In this document: positions 9,369 to 19,800 of the stretch, piece after piece | Numbering within the stretch: the stretch's first letter is position 1 | Layout of the letters: each line of letters begins with the position of its first letter | Origin: an uncultured Fidelibacterota bacterium | Lineage (GTDB): Bacteria > Fidelibacterota > Marinisomatia > Marinisomatales > UBA1611 | DNA length: 44,551 nucleotides | Direction of reading: 5' to 3' | Assembly (NCBI GenBank): GCA_902602795.1 | Contig: CACKSF010000005.1 | Coordinates: forward strand, 1-44,551 | The notes under the pieces: model-generated | The model's input: the letters and a program-made list of their open reading frames with translations, nothing else | Database searches by the model: none | Told to the model about the DNA's origin: nothing | Program-made: the position numbers and the translations under genes

Positions 9369-10652
9369 TCAAAGTCTCCAATAAACCACATTTGACTCAT
9401 CAAAAAACGATTTATTATAAATTGATTTAACATCAACAACAAGACCACCAGGTTTTAATAATTCTCTCCACCTACGTTTTGATATGTTCTTGTAAGCATC
9501 ATGGCTAACTGCTAGGATTATCACATCCTTATCTTGAATTCTATCATATGATGTTAACTTAATATTGTAATGACCTATGACCTCTTTGCTGTGTGCCCAA
9601 GGATCAGAAACCTCTAAATCACATTGATATTCATTTAACTTATCTATAATATCTGTAACTTTTGTATTTCTCAAGTCTGGACAATTTTCTTTAAAAGTCA
9701 ATCCTAAAATTCCAACCTTAGCGCCAATAGGATTTATTCCAATACTAGCTAACTTTGAAATAGTTTTTTCAGCTATATATGCCCCCATATTATCATTAAT
9801 CTTTCTACCTGTCAAGATTATCTCAGGATGATACCCTATTTCTATAGCTTTATATGTGAGATAATAGGGATCAACACCTATACAGTGCCCACCAACTAAA
9901 CCTGGCCTAAAGTCTATAAAATTCCATTTTGTAGATGCTGCCTCTAAAACTTTTGAAGTGTCAATATTTAATTTATTAAAGATTAGCGATAGCTCATTCA
10001 TCAGGGCAATATTGACATCTCTTTGAGTATTTTCTATAACTTTTGCAGCCTCCGCAACCGCAATAGATGAAGCTTTATGAACTCCAGCAGATATAATACT
10101 TTCATAGAGTTTAGTAACTATATTTAAGGCAAACTCATTTGAACCAGAAACTACTTTAACTATTTTCGTAAGAGTATGCTCTTTATCACCTGGATTAATT
10201 CTTTCAGGACTATAGCCGCAAAAGAAATCGGTGTTATAATTAAGCCCTGATTCTTCTTCTAAAATAGGAACACAAACTTCTTCTGTACATCCTGGGAATA
10301 CAGTTGATTCAAAGATTACAATGTTATTTTTAACTAGCATGCTGCCAACTAAAGTGGAGGCTGATTCTAAAAACGACAGGTCTGGTTTGTTGTTTTTGTC
10401 AACAGGTGTGGGGACAGTGACAATATAAATATTAGCGCGAGCTATATCTTTTTTACTATTAGTAAACCTTAAATTTTTTAAATCATTCTTTTGCAGCTCA
10501 TTTGTTCGATCAAAACCATTAATTAACTCGTCAACCCTATCAACGTCTACATCAAATCCAGTAACTTTATATTTTTTATTAAACTCAACTGCTAAAGGAA
10601 GACCGACATAGCCCAAACCAATAACTGCAATATGTTTTTTTTCTTTAACCAT
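9369..10652 (-). CDS. tviB: Nucleotide-sugar 6-dehydrogenase, TviB/WbpA type (UDP-HexNAc dehydrogenase)
   Basis: AVIGLGYVGLPLAVEFNKKYKVTGFDVD, FESTVFPGCTEEVCVPILEEESGL, KWNFIDFRPGLVGGHCIGVDPYYLTYKA, ILGLTFKENCPDLRNTKV; strongly TviB-like. Confidence 0.92.
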   Translation of the reverse strand: MVKEKKHIAVIGLGYVGLPLAVEFNKKYKVTGFDVDVDRVDELINGFDRTNELQKNDLKNLRFTNSKKDIARANIYIVTVPTPVDKNNKPDLSFLESASTLVGSMLVKNNIVIFESTVFPGCTEEVCVPILEEESGLNYNTDFFCGYSPERINPGDKEHTLTKIVKVVSGSNEFALNIVTKLYESIISAGVHKASSIAVAEAAKVIENTQRDVNIALMNELSLIFNKLNIDTSKVLEAASTKWNFIDFRPGLVGGHCIGVDPYYLTYKAIEIGYHPEIILTGRKINDNMGAYIAEKTISKLASIGINPIGAKVGILGLTFKENCPDLRNTKVTDIIDKLNEYQCDLEVSDPWAHSKEVIGHYNIKLTSYDRIQDKDVIILAVSHDAYKNISKRRWRELLKPGGLVVDVKSIYNKSFFDESNVVYWRL

Positions 10653-11761
10653 TATTTTTCATAGTTTGTTTTTAAAATATTAAGCACATCTTCGAAGCTT
10701 AGGCTAAAAATATTATTTTGAATTCTACTTGAATTAAAAGATTCAGTTGCAATTTTTGCAAGGTCTTTATTTTCTACACCCCACTTTTTTAGATTCAAAT
10801 TAAAGACACCCTCAGGAACACTTTTTACATAATTTTTTAAACCATCAAAATCAATGTTTAATCGTTGAAGAAGTGGCTGCAATTTATCCTCAATAAATTT
10901 TCTGTTTAAATCCATTAATGGCTCAAGAGAAAAAAACACTGCAATACCATGAGGAATTCCATATCTGATTGTTAAAGGATAACTTATAGAATGTGCTGCT
11001 GCAGTTTTTGTTTGAGAAAAAGCTATTCCAGCAAGATTTGAAGCATAAAGTAATTTATTCCTTGCTTCTAAATTGAAAAGATCTGTTTTTATGACTGGTG
11101 CATTTTTTAGGATTAAGCTTATGGACTTTAAAGCAATTTTGATAGAATTTTTATTTTGGTTTTTATTCCAAATAACTTCAAAACTGTGAGCAAGAGCATC
11201 CATTGTAGTCGCTATAGAGATCTCTAAAGGCAATGATAATGTTGTACTTCCATCTAAGATTGCCACGCTGGGATATAATTTAGCATTCGAAATGGAGTAT
11301 TTCTTATTTTCCTTCATGTCCCAAATAGTACCCCACATTGTCACCTCGCTTCCGGTGCCATGAGTGGTTGGGATAAAAACGGAAGGGACTACGTTTTCAT
11401 ATTGCCCTTTGAAACATATTAATTCAGTTAAGGTAAAATCTTTATTGCTAATATAACTAATTACTACTTTAGCCAAATCCATTACAGATCCTCCACCAAT
11501 GGAGATTACGCCATCGAATGAGTTTGTTTTTGTAAAATTCATTATTTCATGACAATCATCAAAAGTTGGATTACTTTTGCTTAAACAAAATATTGAATCA
11601 GGATTGAAAATACTATCTAGATTTAGACGATTTTTATTACCTGAGGAGGTGACAATAATTGGATTTAAAATTTTAAAATCCGATATCTGTTTAGTAAGTA
11701 ATTTTTTCCATGTATTTGTCTGAAAAACTTTAACAGGATTACAATTATTTATAAAAGTCAT
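10652..11761 (-). CDS. Iron-containing alcohol dehydrogenase, putative phosphonoacetaldehyde reductase (PhpC-like)
   Basis: SIGGGSVMDLAK, PTTHGTGSEVTMWGTIWDMKENKKYS, DALAHSFE, AAAHSISYPLTIRYGIPHG; overlaps the phosphonopyruvate decarboxylase gene by 4 bp. Confidence 0.85.
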   Translation of the reverse strand: MTFINNCNPVKVFQTNTWKKLLTKQISDFKILNPIIVTSSGNKNRLNLDSIFNPDSIFCLSKSNPTFDDCHEIMNFTKTNSFDGVISIGGGSVMDLAKVVISYISNKDFTLTELICFKGQYENVVPSVFIPTTHGTGSEVTMWGTIWDMKENKKYSISNAKLYPSVAILDGSTTLSLPLEISIATTMDALAHSFEVIWNKNQNKNSIKIALKSISLILKNAPVIKTDLFNLEARNKLLYASNLAGIAFSQTKTAAAHSISYPLTIRYGIPHGIAVFFSLEPLMDLNRKFIEDKLQPLLQRLNIDFDGLKNYVKSVPEGVFNLNLKKWGVENKDLAKIATESFNSSRIQNNIFSLSFEDVLNILKTNYEK

Positions 11762-12900
11762 TTTAATTCTTGGTTACGAACAAAATTTATAAATTCTAAT
11801 TTATTTTCACTTGGTGCAATAGTTGGCCTGCCAAGATTTGATCTTGAGTTTGAAGATATCTCAATTTCCATAAAGCACGGTCCAGATTTTTTGAAAAAGT
11901 TTTTTAGCCTTGCTTTCAATTTTAATCTTGTATTCACTTTTTCTTGCTGGAAAACGTGCATTGAATTAACAACCGAAGACAAATCGATTAGCTTTGCTGC
12001 TGTATCTTGACCTCCAACAGATTCATGAACTCTATTATTCAATAAAAAGTAATAAAAATTTTTTAAATTAGATGTGGCAATATTTGTTAATGCCCCTAGA
12101 TGCATTAACATAGAACCATCTCCATCAATGCATACGACTGGTCTTTTTGGTTTTGCTAGAGCAACTCCTAATGCAATTGAAGAGCAGTGTCCCATTGATC
12201 CAACTGTTAAAAAATCTTTTTTATGTGAATCCAATCTTCGCTCCCTAATTTCAAAAATTTCTCTTGAAGTTTTACCTGTTGTAGAAACAAGTGCTGAATC
12301 TTCACTAAGATTATCAATAATAATTTCTAAAGCATTTTCTCTAGACATTTCATTTTTAGGTTTACAACTTTTATTAAATCCAGATTTTGAAAATGTACTT
12401 TTTTTAACTAAGAGAATAACTGGAGTACTAAATTTTTTTGCCTTTTGAGCAGCTCGCGCTATTTTTTGTTTAAAATTAATATCGTTTTTACCTATTATTT
12501 CATATGGGTAATGGATTGCATTTAACAAATCTATTTGTACCTTACCTTGTTTTTTATGCTGAGGCTCATCTTCTATGGCTGGGTCTCCTCTCCAACCAAT
12601 AAGCAAAATTATTGGGATAGAGTAAACGTCCGGATCACTAAGAGAAAGCAACGGATTTAAAGCATTCCCAAATCCCGAGTTTTGCATGTAAACCAGAGGT
12701 ATTCCTCCTCTACCTAAATAGTAACCAGATGCTAATGCAATAGCGCTTCCTTCATTTGCTGTAATAATATGTTTATCCTGATCAATCTTATTTTCAACAC
12801 ACAAACAAAATTCTTTTAGTAAAGAATCTGGAACTCCGGCAAAAAAATTAACACCATTTCTTAATAATTCTTTAAGAAAAACGTTTGGGTCAATCGACAT
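11758..12900 (-). CDS. ppd: Phosphonopyruvate decarboxylase (ThDP-dependent)
   Basis: FFAGVPDSLLKEFCLCVE, ANEGSAIALASGYYLGRGGIPLVYMQNSGFGNALNPLLSL, LLIGWRGDPAIEDEPQHKKQG, GDGSMLMHLGALTNIA (ThDP/Mg motif). Confidence 0.95.
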   Translation of the reverse strand: MSIDPNVFLKELLRNGVNFFAGVPDSLLKEFCLCVENKIDQDKHIITANEGSAIALASGYYLGRGGIPLVYMQNSGFGNALNPLLSLSDPDVYSIPIILLIGWRGDPAIEDEPQHKKQGKVQIDLLNAIHYPYEIIGKNDINFKQKIARAAQKAKKFSTPVILLVKKSTFSKSGFNKSCKPKNEMSRENALEIIIDNLSEDSALVSTTGKTSREIFEIRERRLDSHKKDFLTVGSMGHCSSIALGVALAKPKRPVVCIDGDGSMLMHLGALTNIATSNLKNFYYFLLNNRVHESVGGQDTAAKLIDLSSVVNSMHVFQQEKVNTRLKLKARLKNFFKKSGPCFMEIEISSNSRSNLGRPTIAPSENKLEFINFVRNQELK

Positions 12901-14216
12901 TAGCTATCACTTTGTATTAAAGTAATTATTTCCTTAATCGGCATGCAATATTTTTCAGAAGCTTCTTTAGCACTATTATTTTCTAAAATATTTTTAGCCG
13001 TAGCAACCATAGCAGGATATGCAGAGCGCATTAAGTGATTTGCATAAATAACCACATTTACTCCTTGCTTCATTAGCTGCTCTTCAGTTGCCTGAGGATA
13101 TGATGAGGGAACTACAACAAGCGGGACCTTATTTTTAATTTTTTTATAATATTTACAAAAATTAAAAATTTCATCTGTAGACTTCTTGGAACTATGAATC
13201 ATAATAGCATCAGCACCCGCATTTATATAATGCTCAGATCTATTTAAAGCATCTTTCATCCCCTTACCTAGTATTAAACTTTCTACACGAGCAATAATCA
13301 TAAAATCGCTGGTTACTTGAGCATTTTTACCTTCTTTAATTTTATTACAAAAATTTTCAATAGTATCCTGATTTTGACTAACATCAGTACCAAAAAGAGA
13401 ATTTCTTTTCATGCCAATCTTGTCTTCAATTATTATTGCAGAAACTCCTAATCTTTCTAGAGTTTTAACTCTAAATTTAAAATGCTCAATTCTTCCTCCA
13501 GAATCACCATCTATAATTATGGGCTTTGTGGTAACTTCTAAAATTTCTTCAATAGATTGAAACCTTGAAGTAAAATCAACTAATTCTGTATCTGGCTTAC
13601 CTTTTGAAGTAGAGTCTGTGAGACTACTTTCCCATATTCCATCAAATTCATATTTTTTCCCATTTTTCATAATTGAAGTTTTCTCAACAATTAAACCCGT
13701 AAGGCCATTATGTGCTTCTAAGATTCTTACAAGGGGCTTAGCTAAAATCAATCTCCTCAATGTTGCTAAACGTTTCCCTGGTGTAATTCCATTAGCCTTA
13801 ACTGCGCTAATCAAGTCAGTGGAAGAAATACCTTTTGTATAAGCAGGCTCAATTAGCTTTCCTTTCCACTTTGATATTACTTCTACTACTTTATCTCGAG
13901 TTTTTTTTTGAACCCCTTCTTTCCAATCATCACCATGAACAACATAATCAGGTTTTATTTTTTTTAAATTAGGAACATAATCTAAAGTATTTTGCGGTAT
14001 TACCTTACTAACCCCTTTTAAATTTTCAACAATAACTTTTCTTTCTTCGAAGCTTATCAAAGGTAATCTTTTGTAGCTAGCTATTGCATTATCAGTTAAT
14101 AACCCAATTATCACTATACCTAGTTTTCTGCCCTCTTTAATTATATTCAAATGGCCTTTATGAACTAAATCAGCAGACATACCAATATATACTATTTTTT
14201 GATTTTTATTTATCAT
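12900..14216 (-). CDS. pepM: Cytidylyltransferase-phosphoenolpyruvate mutase fusion
   Basis: N-terminal HxGH nucleotidyltransferase motif ([12 protein letters not shown]) and [11 protein letters not shown] (ECT/GCT-like GIS(S/T)T). C-terminal PepM domain with [16 protein letters not shown], matching the EDKx5NS signature. Confidence 0.95.
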   Translation of the reverse strand: MINKNQKIVYIGMSADLVHKGHLNIIKEGRKLGIVIIGLLTDNAIASYKRLPLISFEERKVIVENLKGVSKVIPQNTLDYVPNLKKIKPDYVVHGDDWKEGVQKKTRDKVVEVISKWKGKLIEPAYTKGISSTDLISAVKANGITPGKRLATLRRLILAKPLVRILEAHNGLTGLIVEKTSIMKNGKKYEFDGIWESSLTDSTSKGKPDTELVDFTSRFQSIEEILEVTTKPIIIDGDSGGRIEHFKFRVKTLERLGVSAIIIEDKIGMKRNSLFGTDVSQNQDTIENFCNKIKEGKNAQVTSDFMIIARVESLILGKGMKDALNRSEHYINAGADAIMIHSSKKSTDEIFNFCKYYKKIKNKVPLVVVPSSYPQATEEQLMKQGVNVVIYANHLMRSAYPAMVATAKNILENNSAKEASEKYCMPIKEIITLIQSDS

Positions 14217-14458
14217 ACAATGTCAATTTTTTTCGAAAGATTCCAAATCTAGAAAATTATTTTCCCGTTAAAATCTATTAGTAACAGCCACACTAAAAAG
14301 CTTGAATTAATAATTTAATTGCCTTCTAGTTTTATTTTTTATTTACTTATTTGTCTTCGATATTTTCTTTAATAATTAAAAGGAAAAATAAACAAGAAAA
14401 GTACTCAATCTATTTCGAAATAAGTACCTTAAAAGTAAATGAATCTGGTAGATATAAA

Positions 14459-14980
14459 TTAAGACCCATAATCAATTCTATTACCCTTTTTATCAACTTT
14501 ACCAACTACTCTGCCTGGATTTCCTACGACCAAAGAATATGAAGGAACGTCTTTCGTAACAACAGCTCCAGATCCAATTAAAGCATATTCTCCTATTGTA
14601 ACTCCACAAATTATAGTCGCATTAGCACCTATACTAGCAGATCTTTTAACTAATGTTTTTTTATAATATTTTGATCCACGTTGAGGAAATTCAGATCTTG
14701 GGATTTTTATATTTGTAAAAACCATAGAAGGTCCACAAAAAACATAATCATCAAGTTCTACCCCTTCATAAATTGACACATTATTTTGAATTTTTACATT
14801 ATTCCCAATTTTTACATTATTTCCCACATTAACGTTTTGTCCAATGCTACAATGTTTCCCTATTTTTGCACCTGATTGTATATGAGAGAAATGCCATATT
14901 TTTGTATTTTCTCCAACAGAAACATTTTCGTCAATGTAAGATGATTCGTGGGAGAAAAATTTTTCTTTAATTTTTTTCAA
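14459..14980 (-). CDS. Left-handed beta-helix N-acetyltransferase (WbpD-like)
   Basis: Hexapeptide repeats ([31 protein letters not shown]) and [31 protein letters not shown]; adjacent to WbpB/WbpE-like genes. Confidence 0.88.
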   Translation of the reverse strand: MKKIKEKFFSHESSYIDENVSVGENTKIWHFSHIQSGAKIGKHCSIGQNVNVGNNVKIGNNVKIQNNVSIYEGVELDDYVFCGPSMVFTNIKIPRSEFPQRGSKYYKKTLVKRSASIGANATIICGVTIGEYALIGSGAVVTKDVPSYSLVVGNPGRVVGKVDKKGNRIDYGS

Positions 14981-15939
14981 TTTAATAATTGCTCACTTGC
15001 TTTAACAAGAGTTTTAACCACATCAAGACCATGATAAATATTTGAAACATCTGGCTTCTTTTTTGATAAATGGTTAATAAAATACTCCAATTCAATTTCC
15101 AATGGCATCTTTTTTTGGAATGAAACTATTTTTTCAGGACCGTCTATTTTTTCGGGTAGCCCAAAATTAAAATCTATTTTTTTTGAATACAGTTTTAACG
15201 GCTTGTCTTTTAAAGAATCTTCAAAGGAAATCATTGCCTCTGATCCAATTACAACTAATCTGTGTTCTTTAAATGGATGCAACCAACTAACAAAGATGTG
15301 ACCTTTTACTCCATTCTCATATTCTAGTTGTGTTAAAGTTGAGTCGGGTATGCCTTTTTGTAAAAAAGTACTTCCCTTAGCATCAATTGTTTTAGGGACT
15401 GAGCTAGTTAAATACTGAAAAATTGCAATATCATGCGGTGCAAGACTCCAAAAAACATTTTCGTGAGTCCTTACCTTCCCAAGATTTAATCTATTACTAT
15501 ATATATACTGTAAATCGCCTATTCCTCCTGTTTCTATCATTTTCTTAATTTTCATTACAGCAGGATGGAATAATAGCACATGCCCTACCATTACATTTAC
15601 ATTTTTAGCCTCTGACAGCATGACTAATTCTTCAGCATCTTTAATTGACATTGTCATTGGCTTTTCGATTAACACATGCCTTTTATCTTTAATAATTTTC
15701 TTTGCGATCCTAAAGTGAGATCTTGCAGGAGTAGCTATAATAAACCCATCATAATTATACTTTAAAGCCTCTTCAATATTCTGATGAATTCTTGTTTTTG
15801 GAAACATAAATTTTACTTTTTCTAAATTGTTTTTGTCAACATCAACAACACCATACAAAGAATTTAGCTTACTTAGGGTCTTTATATGATTTTTTCCCCA
15901 ATGCCCAGCACCTACAACACATATCATTTTTTTCATCAA
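14977..15939 (-). CDS. Gfo/Idh/MocA family oxidoreductase (WbpB/WlbA-like)
   Basis: [15 protein letters not shown] Rossmann, [17 protein letters not shown] (EKP motif), [14 protein letters not shown]. Confidence 0.87.
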   Translation of the reverse strand: MMKKMICVVGAGHWGKNHIKTLSKLNSLYGVVDVDKNNLEKVKFMFPKTRIHQNIEEALKYNYDGFIIATPARSHFRIAKKIIKDKRHVLIEKPMTMSIKDAEELVMLSEAKNVNVMVGHVLLFHPAVMKIKKMIETGGIGDLQYIYSNRLNLGKVRTHENVFWSLAPHDIAIFQYLTSSVPKTIDAKGSTFLQKGIPDSTLTQLEYENGVKGHIFVSWLHPFKEHRLVVIGSEAMISFEDSLKDKPLKLYSKKIDFNFGLPEKIDGPEKIVSFQKKMPLEIELEYFINHLSKKKPDVSNIYHGLDVVKTLVKASEQLLN

Positions 15940-15991
15940 TAATTATTCACTTATAATATTTTTTCGACTTTTTAAAGCAGTTGTAACAATC

Positions 15992-16864
15992 TTAATCAGC
16001 AATATTTAATAAATATTTTCCATAAGAATTGTTTGCATTTTGATCCCCTAAGATTTTTAGTTGAGCTTTATTAATATATCCCATTCTATAAGATATTTCT
16101 TCGATACACGAAACCTTAATTCCTTGGCGCCTCTCTAACGTTGCAACAAATTGTGAGGCTTCTAATAACGAATCTTGCGTTCCTGTATCTAGCCACGCAT
16201 AACCACGCCCTAGAGTTACAACTCTCAATCTGTTTTTATTGAGAAATGCAATATTTGTATCCGTTATTTCAAGTTCCCCACGATCAGAAGGGATTTGGTT
16301 TTTAGCAATATTTATAACTTCATTTGGATAGAAATAAAGCCCAGATAAAGCATATTTGCTTTTTGGATGCTCTGGCTTCTCTTCGATGGAAATAACTTCT
16401 CCCTTATTATTAAACTCTACAACTCCATACCTCTTAGGATCTGAAACACTATAGCCAAAAACAACTCCACATTTGCTATTTTTTACTGTCTTTACTGCTT
16501 CTCTTAATTTTTTTGGCAATAATGCTCCATAGAAAATATTATCGCCTAAAACCAAACAAACATCTTCTTTCCCAATAAAATCTTCTCCTAAAATAAAAGC
16601 TTGAGCTAAACCGTCAGGGGAAGGTTGAATTTTATAAGAAAATTTTAACCCAAACTGTGACCCATTGCCAAAAAGAGTTTCAAAATTTTGAATGTCATGA
16701 GGGGTTGAAATAATTAGAATTTCTTTAATACCCGAAAGCATTAACATTGAAAGAGGATAATATATCATTGGTTTATCATAGATTGGCAATAGTTGCTTAC
16801 TAGTGCTTTTTGTAATAGGGTAAAGACGGGTTCCACTTCCGCCTGCTAATATTATACCTTTCAT
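15992..16864 (-). CDS. rmlA: Glucose-1-phosphate thymidylyltransferase
   Basis: [46 protein letters not shown]...LGDNIFYG...[19 protein letters not shown]. Confidence 0.96.
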   Translation of the reverse strand: MKGIILAGGSGTRLYPITKSTSKQLLPIYDKPMIYYPLSMLMLSGIKEILIISTPHDIQNFETLFGNGSQFGLKFSYKIQPSPDGLAQAFILGEDFIGKEDVCLVLGDNIFYGALLPKKLREAVKTVKNSKCGVVFGYSVSDPKRYGVVEFNNKGEVISIEEKPEHPKSKYALSGLYFYPNEVINIAKNQIPSDRGELEITDTNIAFLNKNRLRVVTLGRGYAWLDTGTQDSLLEASQFVATLERRQGIKVSCIEEISYRMGYINKAQLKILGDQNANNSYGKYLLNIAD

Positions 16865-16898
16865 AAAACGATCAATTTTTCTTAAAAAATAAACATCT

Positions 16899-18020
16899 CT
16901 AATTAATGTTATTTATTAATTCAATAATTATATCTTGATCTACTCTTTTTAAATATGGATGCATTGGTAAAGAAAAAATTCTTTGGGAGATATTTTCTGA
17001 ATTTTTCAAGCTTCCTTTTTTATATCCAAGATTTTTAAAAACACTCTGAAGATGAAGTGGTATTTTATAATAAATCATACTAGGAATATTATTTTTTTTT
17101 AAGATTTGCATAATATCTTTTCTGTGTTGTGACGAATTAGCCAATAGGGAATATTGAGCTCTAGAAGTAAAATAATTCTTAGGAATATATTGTTTAGTAA
17201 AATTGTCTGAAATATTAAGATCATAGTAATTGGAAATTTTTTCACGCAAATCAAGTTCTGTATTAAATATTTTTAGTTTCTCTATTAAAATAGCAGCTTG
17301 AATTGTGTCAAGTCGACCATTTAAACCAATCCGGATATTCTCGTACTTATCATAGCCATTACTTCCATGAACACGTACAGATTTCATGATTTCAGCTAGA
17401 TTTTCATCATCAGTAAAAATTGCACCACCATCTCCATAACATCCTAATGGTTTAGCTGGAAAAAAACTAGTACATGCAACATCACCAAATTTTCCAGCCT
17501 TTACATTATTAATATTTCCTCCAAAACTTTGTGCTGCATCTTCAATTAAAAACAAACCATTTTCTTCAGAAACCTTCTTAAGAAGACGATAACGGGCAGG
17601 TAAGCCAAAAAGATCGACCGCAATGATTGCTTTAGGGGTAATTTTTTTTTGTTTAGCATAGGCGATTGCAGCTTCTATATTTGATGGATCCAGATTAAAT
17701 GTAGTTGGATATATATCGACAAATATAGGAATTGCTCCTAAAAGAGAAATCACCTCTGCAGTTGATATATAAGTGAATGGAGTCGTTATCACAGCATCTC
17801 CAGGACCAATTCCTTTTGCTAATAAACTAATAAGTAATGCATCAGTACCCGAAGAACAAGTAACACAAAATTTAGTATTGGTATATATGCTAAGTCTTTT
17901 TTCTAGTTCATAAACTTCGGGACCCATAATATATTTTCCATGATCTAAAATTACGTTAATGCGTTGATTGATTTTTTCTTTAATTAATGCTTGCTGAGAT
18001 TTTAAATCTATAAATTCCAT
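16899..18020 (-). CDS. wbpE: DegT/DnrJ/EryC1/StrS aminotransferase, WbpE-like
   Basis: [64 protein letters not shown]; very close to the WbpE motif set. Confidence 0.9.
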   Translation of the reverse strand: MEFIDLKSQQALIKEKINQRINVILDHGKYIMGPEVYELEKRLSIYTNTKFCVTCSSGTDALLISLLAKGIGPGDAVITTPFTYISTAEVISLLGAIPIFVDIYPTTFNLDPSNIEAAIAYAKQKKITPKAIIAVDLFGLPARYRLLKKVSEENGLFLIEDAAQSFGGNINNVKAGKFGDVACTSFFPAKPLGCYGDGGAIFTDDENLAEIMKSVRVHGSNGYDKYENIRIGLNGRLDTIQAAILIEKLKIFNTELDLREKISNYYDLNISDNFTKQYIPKNYFTSRAQYSLLANSSQHRKDIMQILKKNNIPSMIYYKIPLHLQSVFKNLGYKKGSLKNSENISQRIFSLPMHPYLKRVDQDIIIELINNIN

Positions 18021-18051
18021 TTTTTTCTTGAATAATTATTTAAGTTGAAAA

Positions 18052-19686
18052 TTAATTTTTTATGTAGCCTTTATCTTTTATAATTTTAAATATTTCATCA
18101 ACTAAATCTAAAGGATTTTTACTGCCATCAGAATTTATAATAATATCTGCCCCTACTGGCTTTTCATATGGATCAGATATTCCAGTGAACTCTTTTATCT
18201 TACCTTCCCTTGCTAATTTATATAATCCTTTTGAATCTCTTTGCTCACATTTCTTGAGTGGAGTACTTACAAAAACCTCAATATACCCTCCTAAATTTGA
18301 AATTAATTTTCGATTTGCATCACGGTCACTAGCATAAGGTGCAATAGGAGCGCAGATTGCTATTCCTCTATTTTTTGTTATTTCGCTAGCAACAAAACCA
18401 ATTCGCTGCACATTTAGAGATCGATGCTCCTTGGAAAACCCGAGCTCGCTTGATAAATGTGTTCTTACAATATCACCATCTAATAGTGTAACTGGCCTAC
18501 TACCCTCCTGCAGTAATTTAATCAATAGTCCATTAGCAATTGTAGATTTTCCCGATCCTGATAACCCTGTGAAAAAAACAGTAAACCCCTTTTTATGCAA
18601 TGGAGGTCTTGACTTTTTTAGTTCTGAAATAACTTCAGGATAGGTAAACCAATTAGGAATATCTAATCCTTTGTCTAAGTAATCTCTTAATTCTGTTCCA
18701 GAAAGTGTTTTAGTTTTTACGTTTGAAGTTAATTTTTCTAATTCTTTATAGCTTTTATTTACTGGAACATAAACCATGAGCTTAAAAGCAACCATTTTAA
18801 TGTTTATCTCATCTTCATATTGTTTCAATAGATTTTGAGCAGCATAGGGATCATAAAATAGTTTTCCCTTAGAATCTTTACCCGGACCCGCATGATCTCT
18901 ACCAATAATAATATGAGTACACCCAAAATTCTTTCGAATAATTGCATGCAAAAGAGCCTCTCTAGGCCCTGCCATTCTCATTGCAAGTGGTAAAAGAGCT
19001 AAAAGAGCAGATTTTTTTGGATATTTTTTTATTACATGTTCGTAGCACTTCACTCTCGTATGGTGATCTATGTCTCCTGGTCTAGTTTGGCCTATAACTG
19101 GATGTAATAAAAGTTTAGCATCTAGATCACTCATAGATCTAGAAATCATTTCTACATGTGCTTTATGAAGTGGATTTCTAGTCTGAAATGCTATTATTTT
19201 TTTCCAACCTTCCTCTTTAAATATTAATTTTACGGCATTAGGCGTCAGTCTATAATTTTTATAATCGTAATGATTAGGCATCCTTAATTTCTTTATTTTC
19301 CCACCAATGTTTACATTATTCGGTCGATTAAATAAATAGTTTACAGCTGGGTGAACTTTATCAACAGTTCCATAAGCAAGCTTTGCTTCTTTTTCTAGAT
19401 CTGGTTCCCATATACTTTCAATAATCATCTGAGCAATTTGAAATCCTTCCTTATCAAGAAGCACTATCTCATCATCAATATTTAATTTTTGAGAAAATTT
19501 TTTATTCACATCTAGAACTATGGGAATAGGGAATAATTTACCGTTTCCCAACCTCATTGTCTTTAAAACAGATTTATAGTCTTTTTCTACCATAAATCCA
19601 TTTAACGGACTAAAACTGCCATCTAAAATCATTTCACAATCACAAAGTTGACGCTCGGTTAACATCCAAGAATTTTTTATTTGCAT
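18052..19686 (-). CDS. sat-cysC: Bifunctional ATP sulfurylase / APS kinase (PAPS synthase)
   Basis: Sulfurylase motifs IAFQTRNPLHKAHVEM and IIGRDHAGPG; C-terminal APS kinase with FFTGLSGSGKSTIANGL, LLDGDIVRTHLSSELGFSKEHR, GLYKLAREGKIKEFTGISDPYE. Confidence 0.96.
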   Translation of the reverse strand: MQIKNSWMLTERQLCDCEMILDGSFSPLNGFMVEKDYKSVLKTMRLGNGKLFPIPIVLDVNKKFSQKLNIDDEIVLLDKEGFQIAQMIIESIWEPDLEKEAKLAYGTVDKVHPAVNYLFNRPNNVNIGGKIKKLRMPNHYDYKNYRLTPNAVKLIFKEEGWKKIIAFQTRNPLHKAHVEMISRSMSDLDAKLLLHPVIGQTRPGDIDHHTRVKCYEHVIKKYPKKSALLALLPLAMRMAGPREALLHAIIRKNFGCTHIIIGRDHAGPGKDSKGKLFYDPYAAQNLLKQYEDEINIKMVAFKLMVYVPVNKSYKELEKLTSNVKTKTLSGTELRDYLDKGLDIPNWFTYPEVISELKKSRPPLHKKGFTVFFTGLSGSGKSTIANGLLIKLLQEGSRPVTLLDGDIVRTHLSSELGFSKEHRSLNVQRIGFVASEITKNRGIAICAPIAPYASDRDANRKLISNLGGYIEVFVSTPLKKCEQRDSKGLYKLAREGKIKEFTGISDPYEKPVGADIIINSDGSKNPLDLVDEIFKIIKDKGYIKN

Positions 19687-19800
19687 AACATACTGCGATA
19701 TTTTCTAACGAATTACTAAAAATAAAAGATACGATATATAAAATATTTAATATTTTACTCAACCAAAATTAATGAACAATACATAAACTATATAATTAAA

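Noticed and set aside
14351-14542. 63-aa plus-strand ORF partly in the pepM leader gap
   Set aside because: Overlaps the 3' end of the acetyltransferase gene, has no domain and no convincing ribosome-binding site; more likely spurious.
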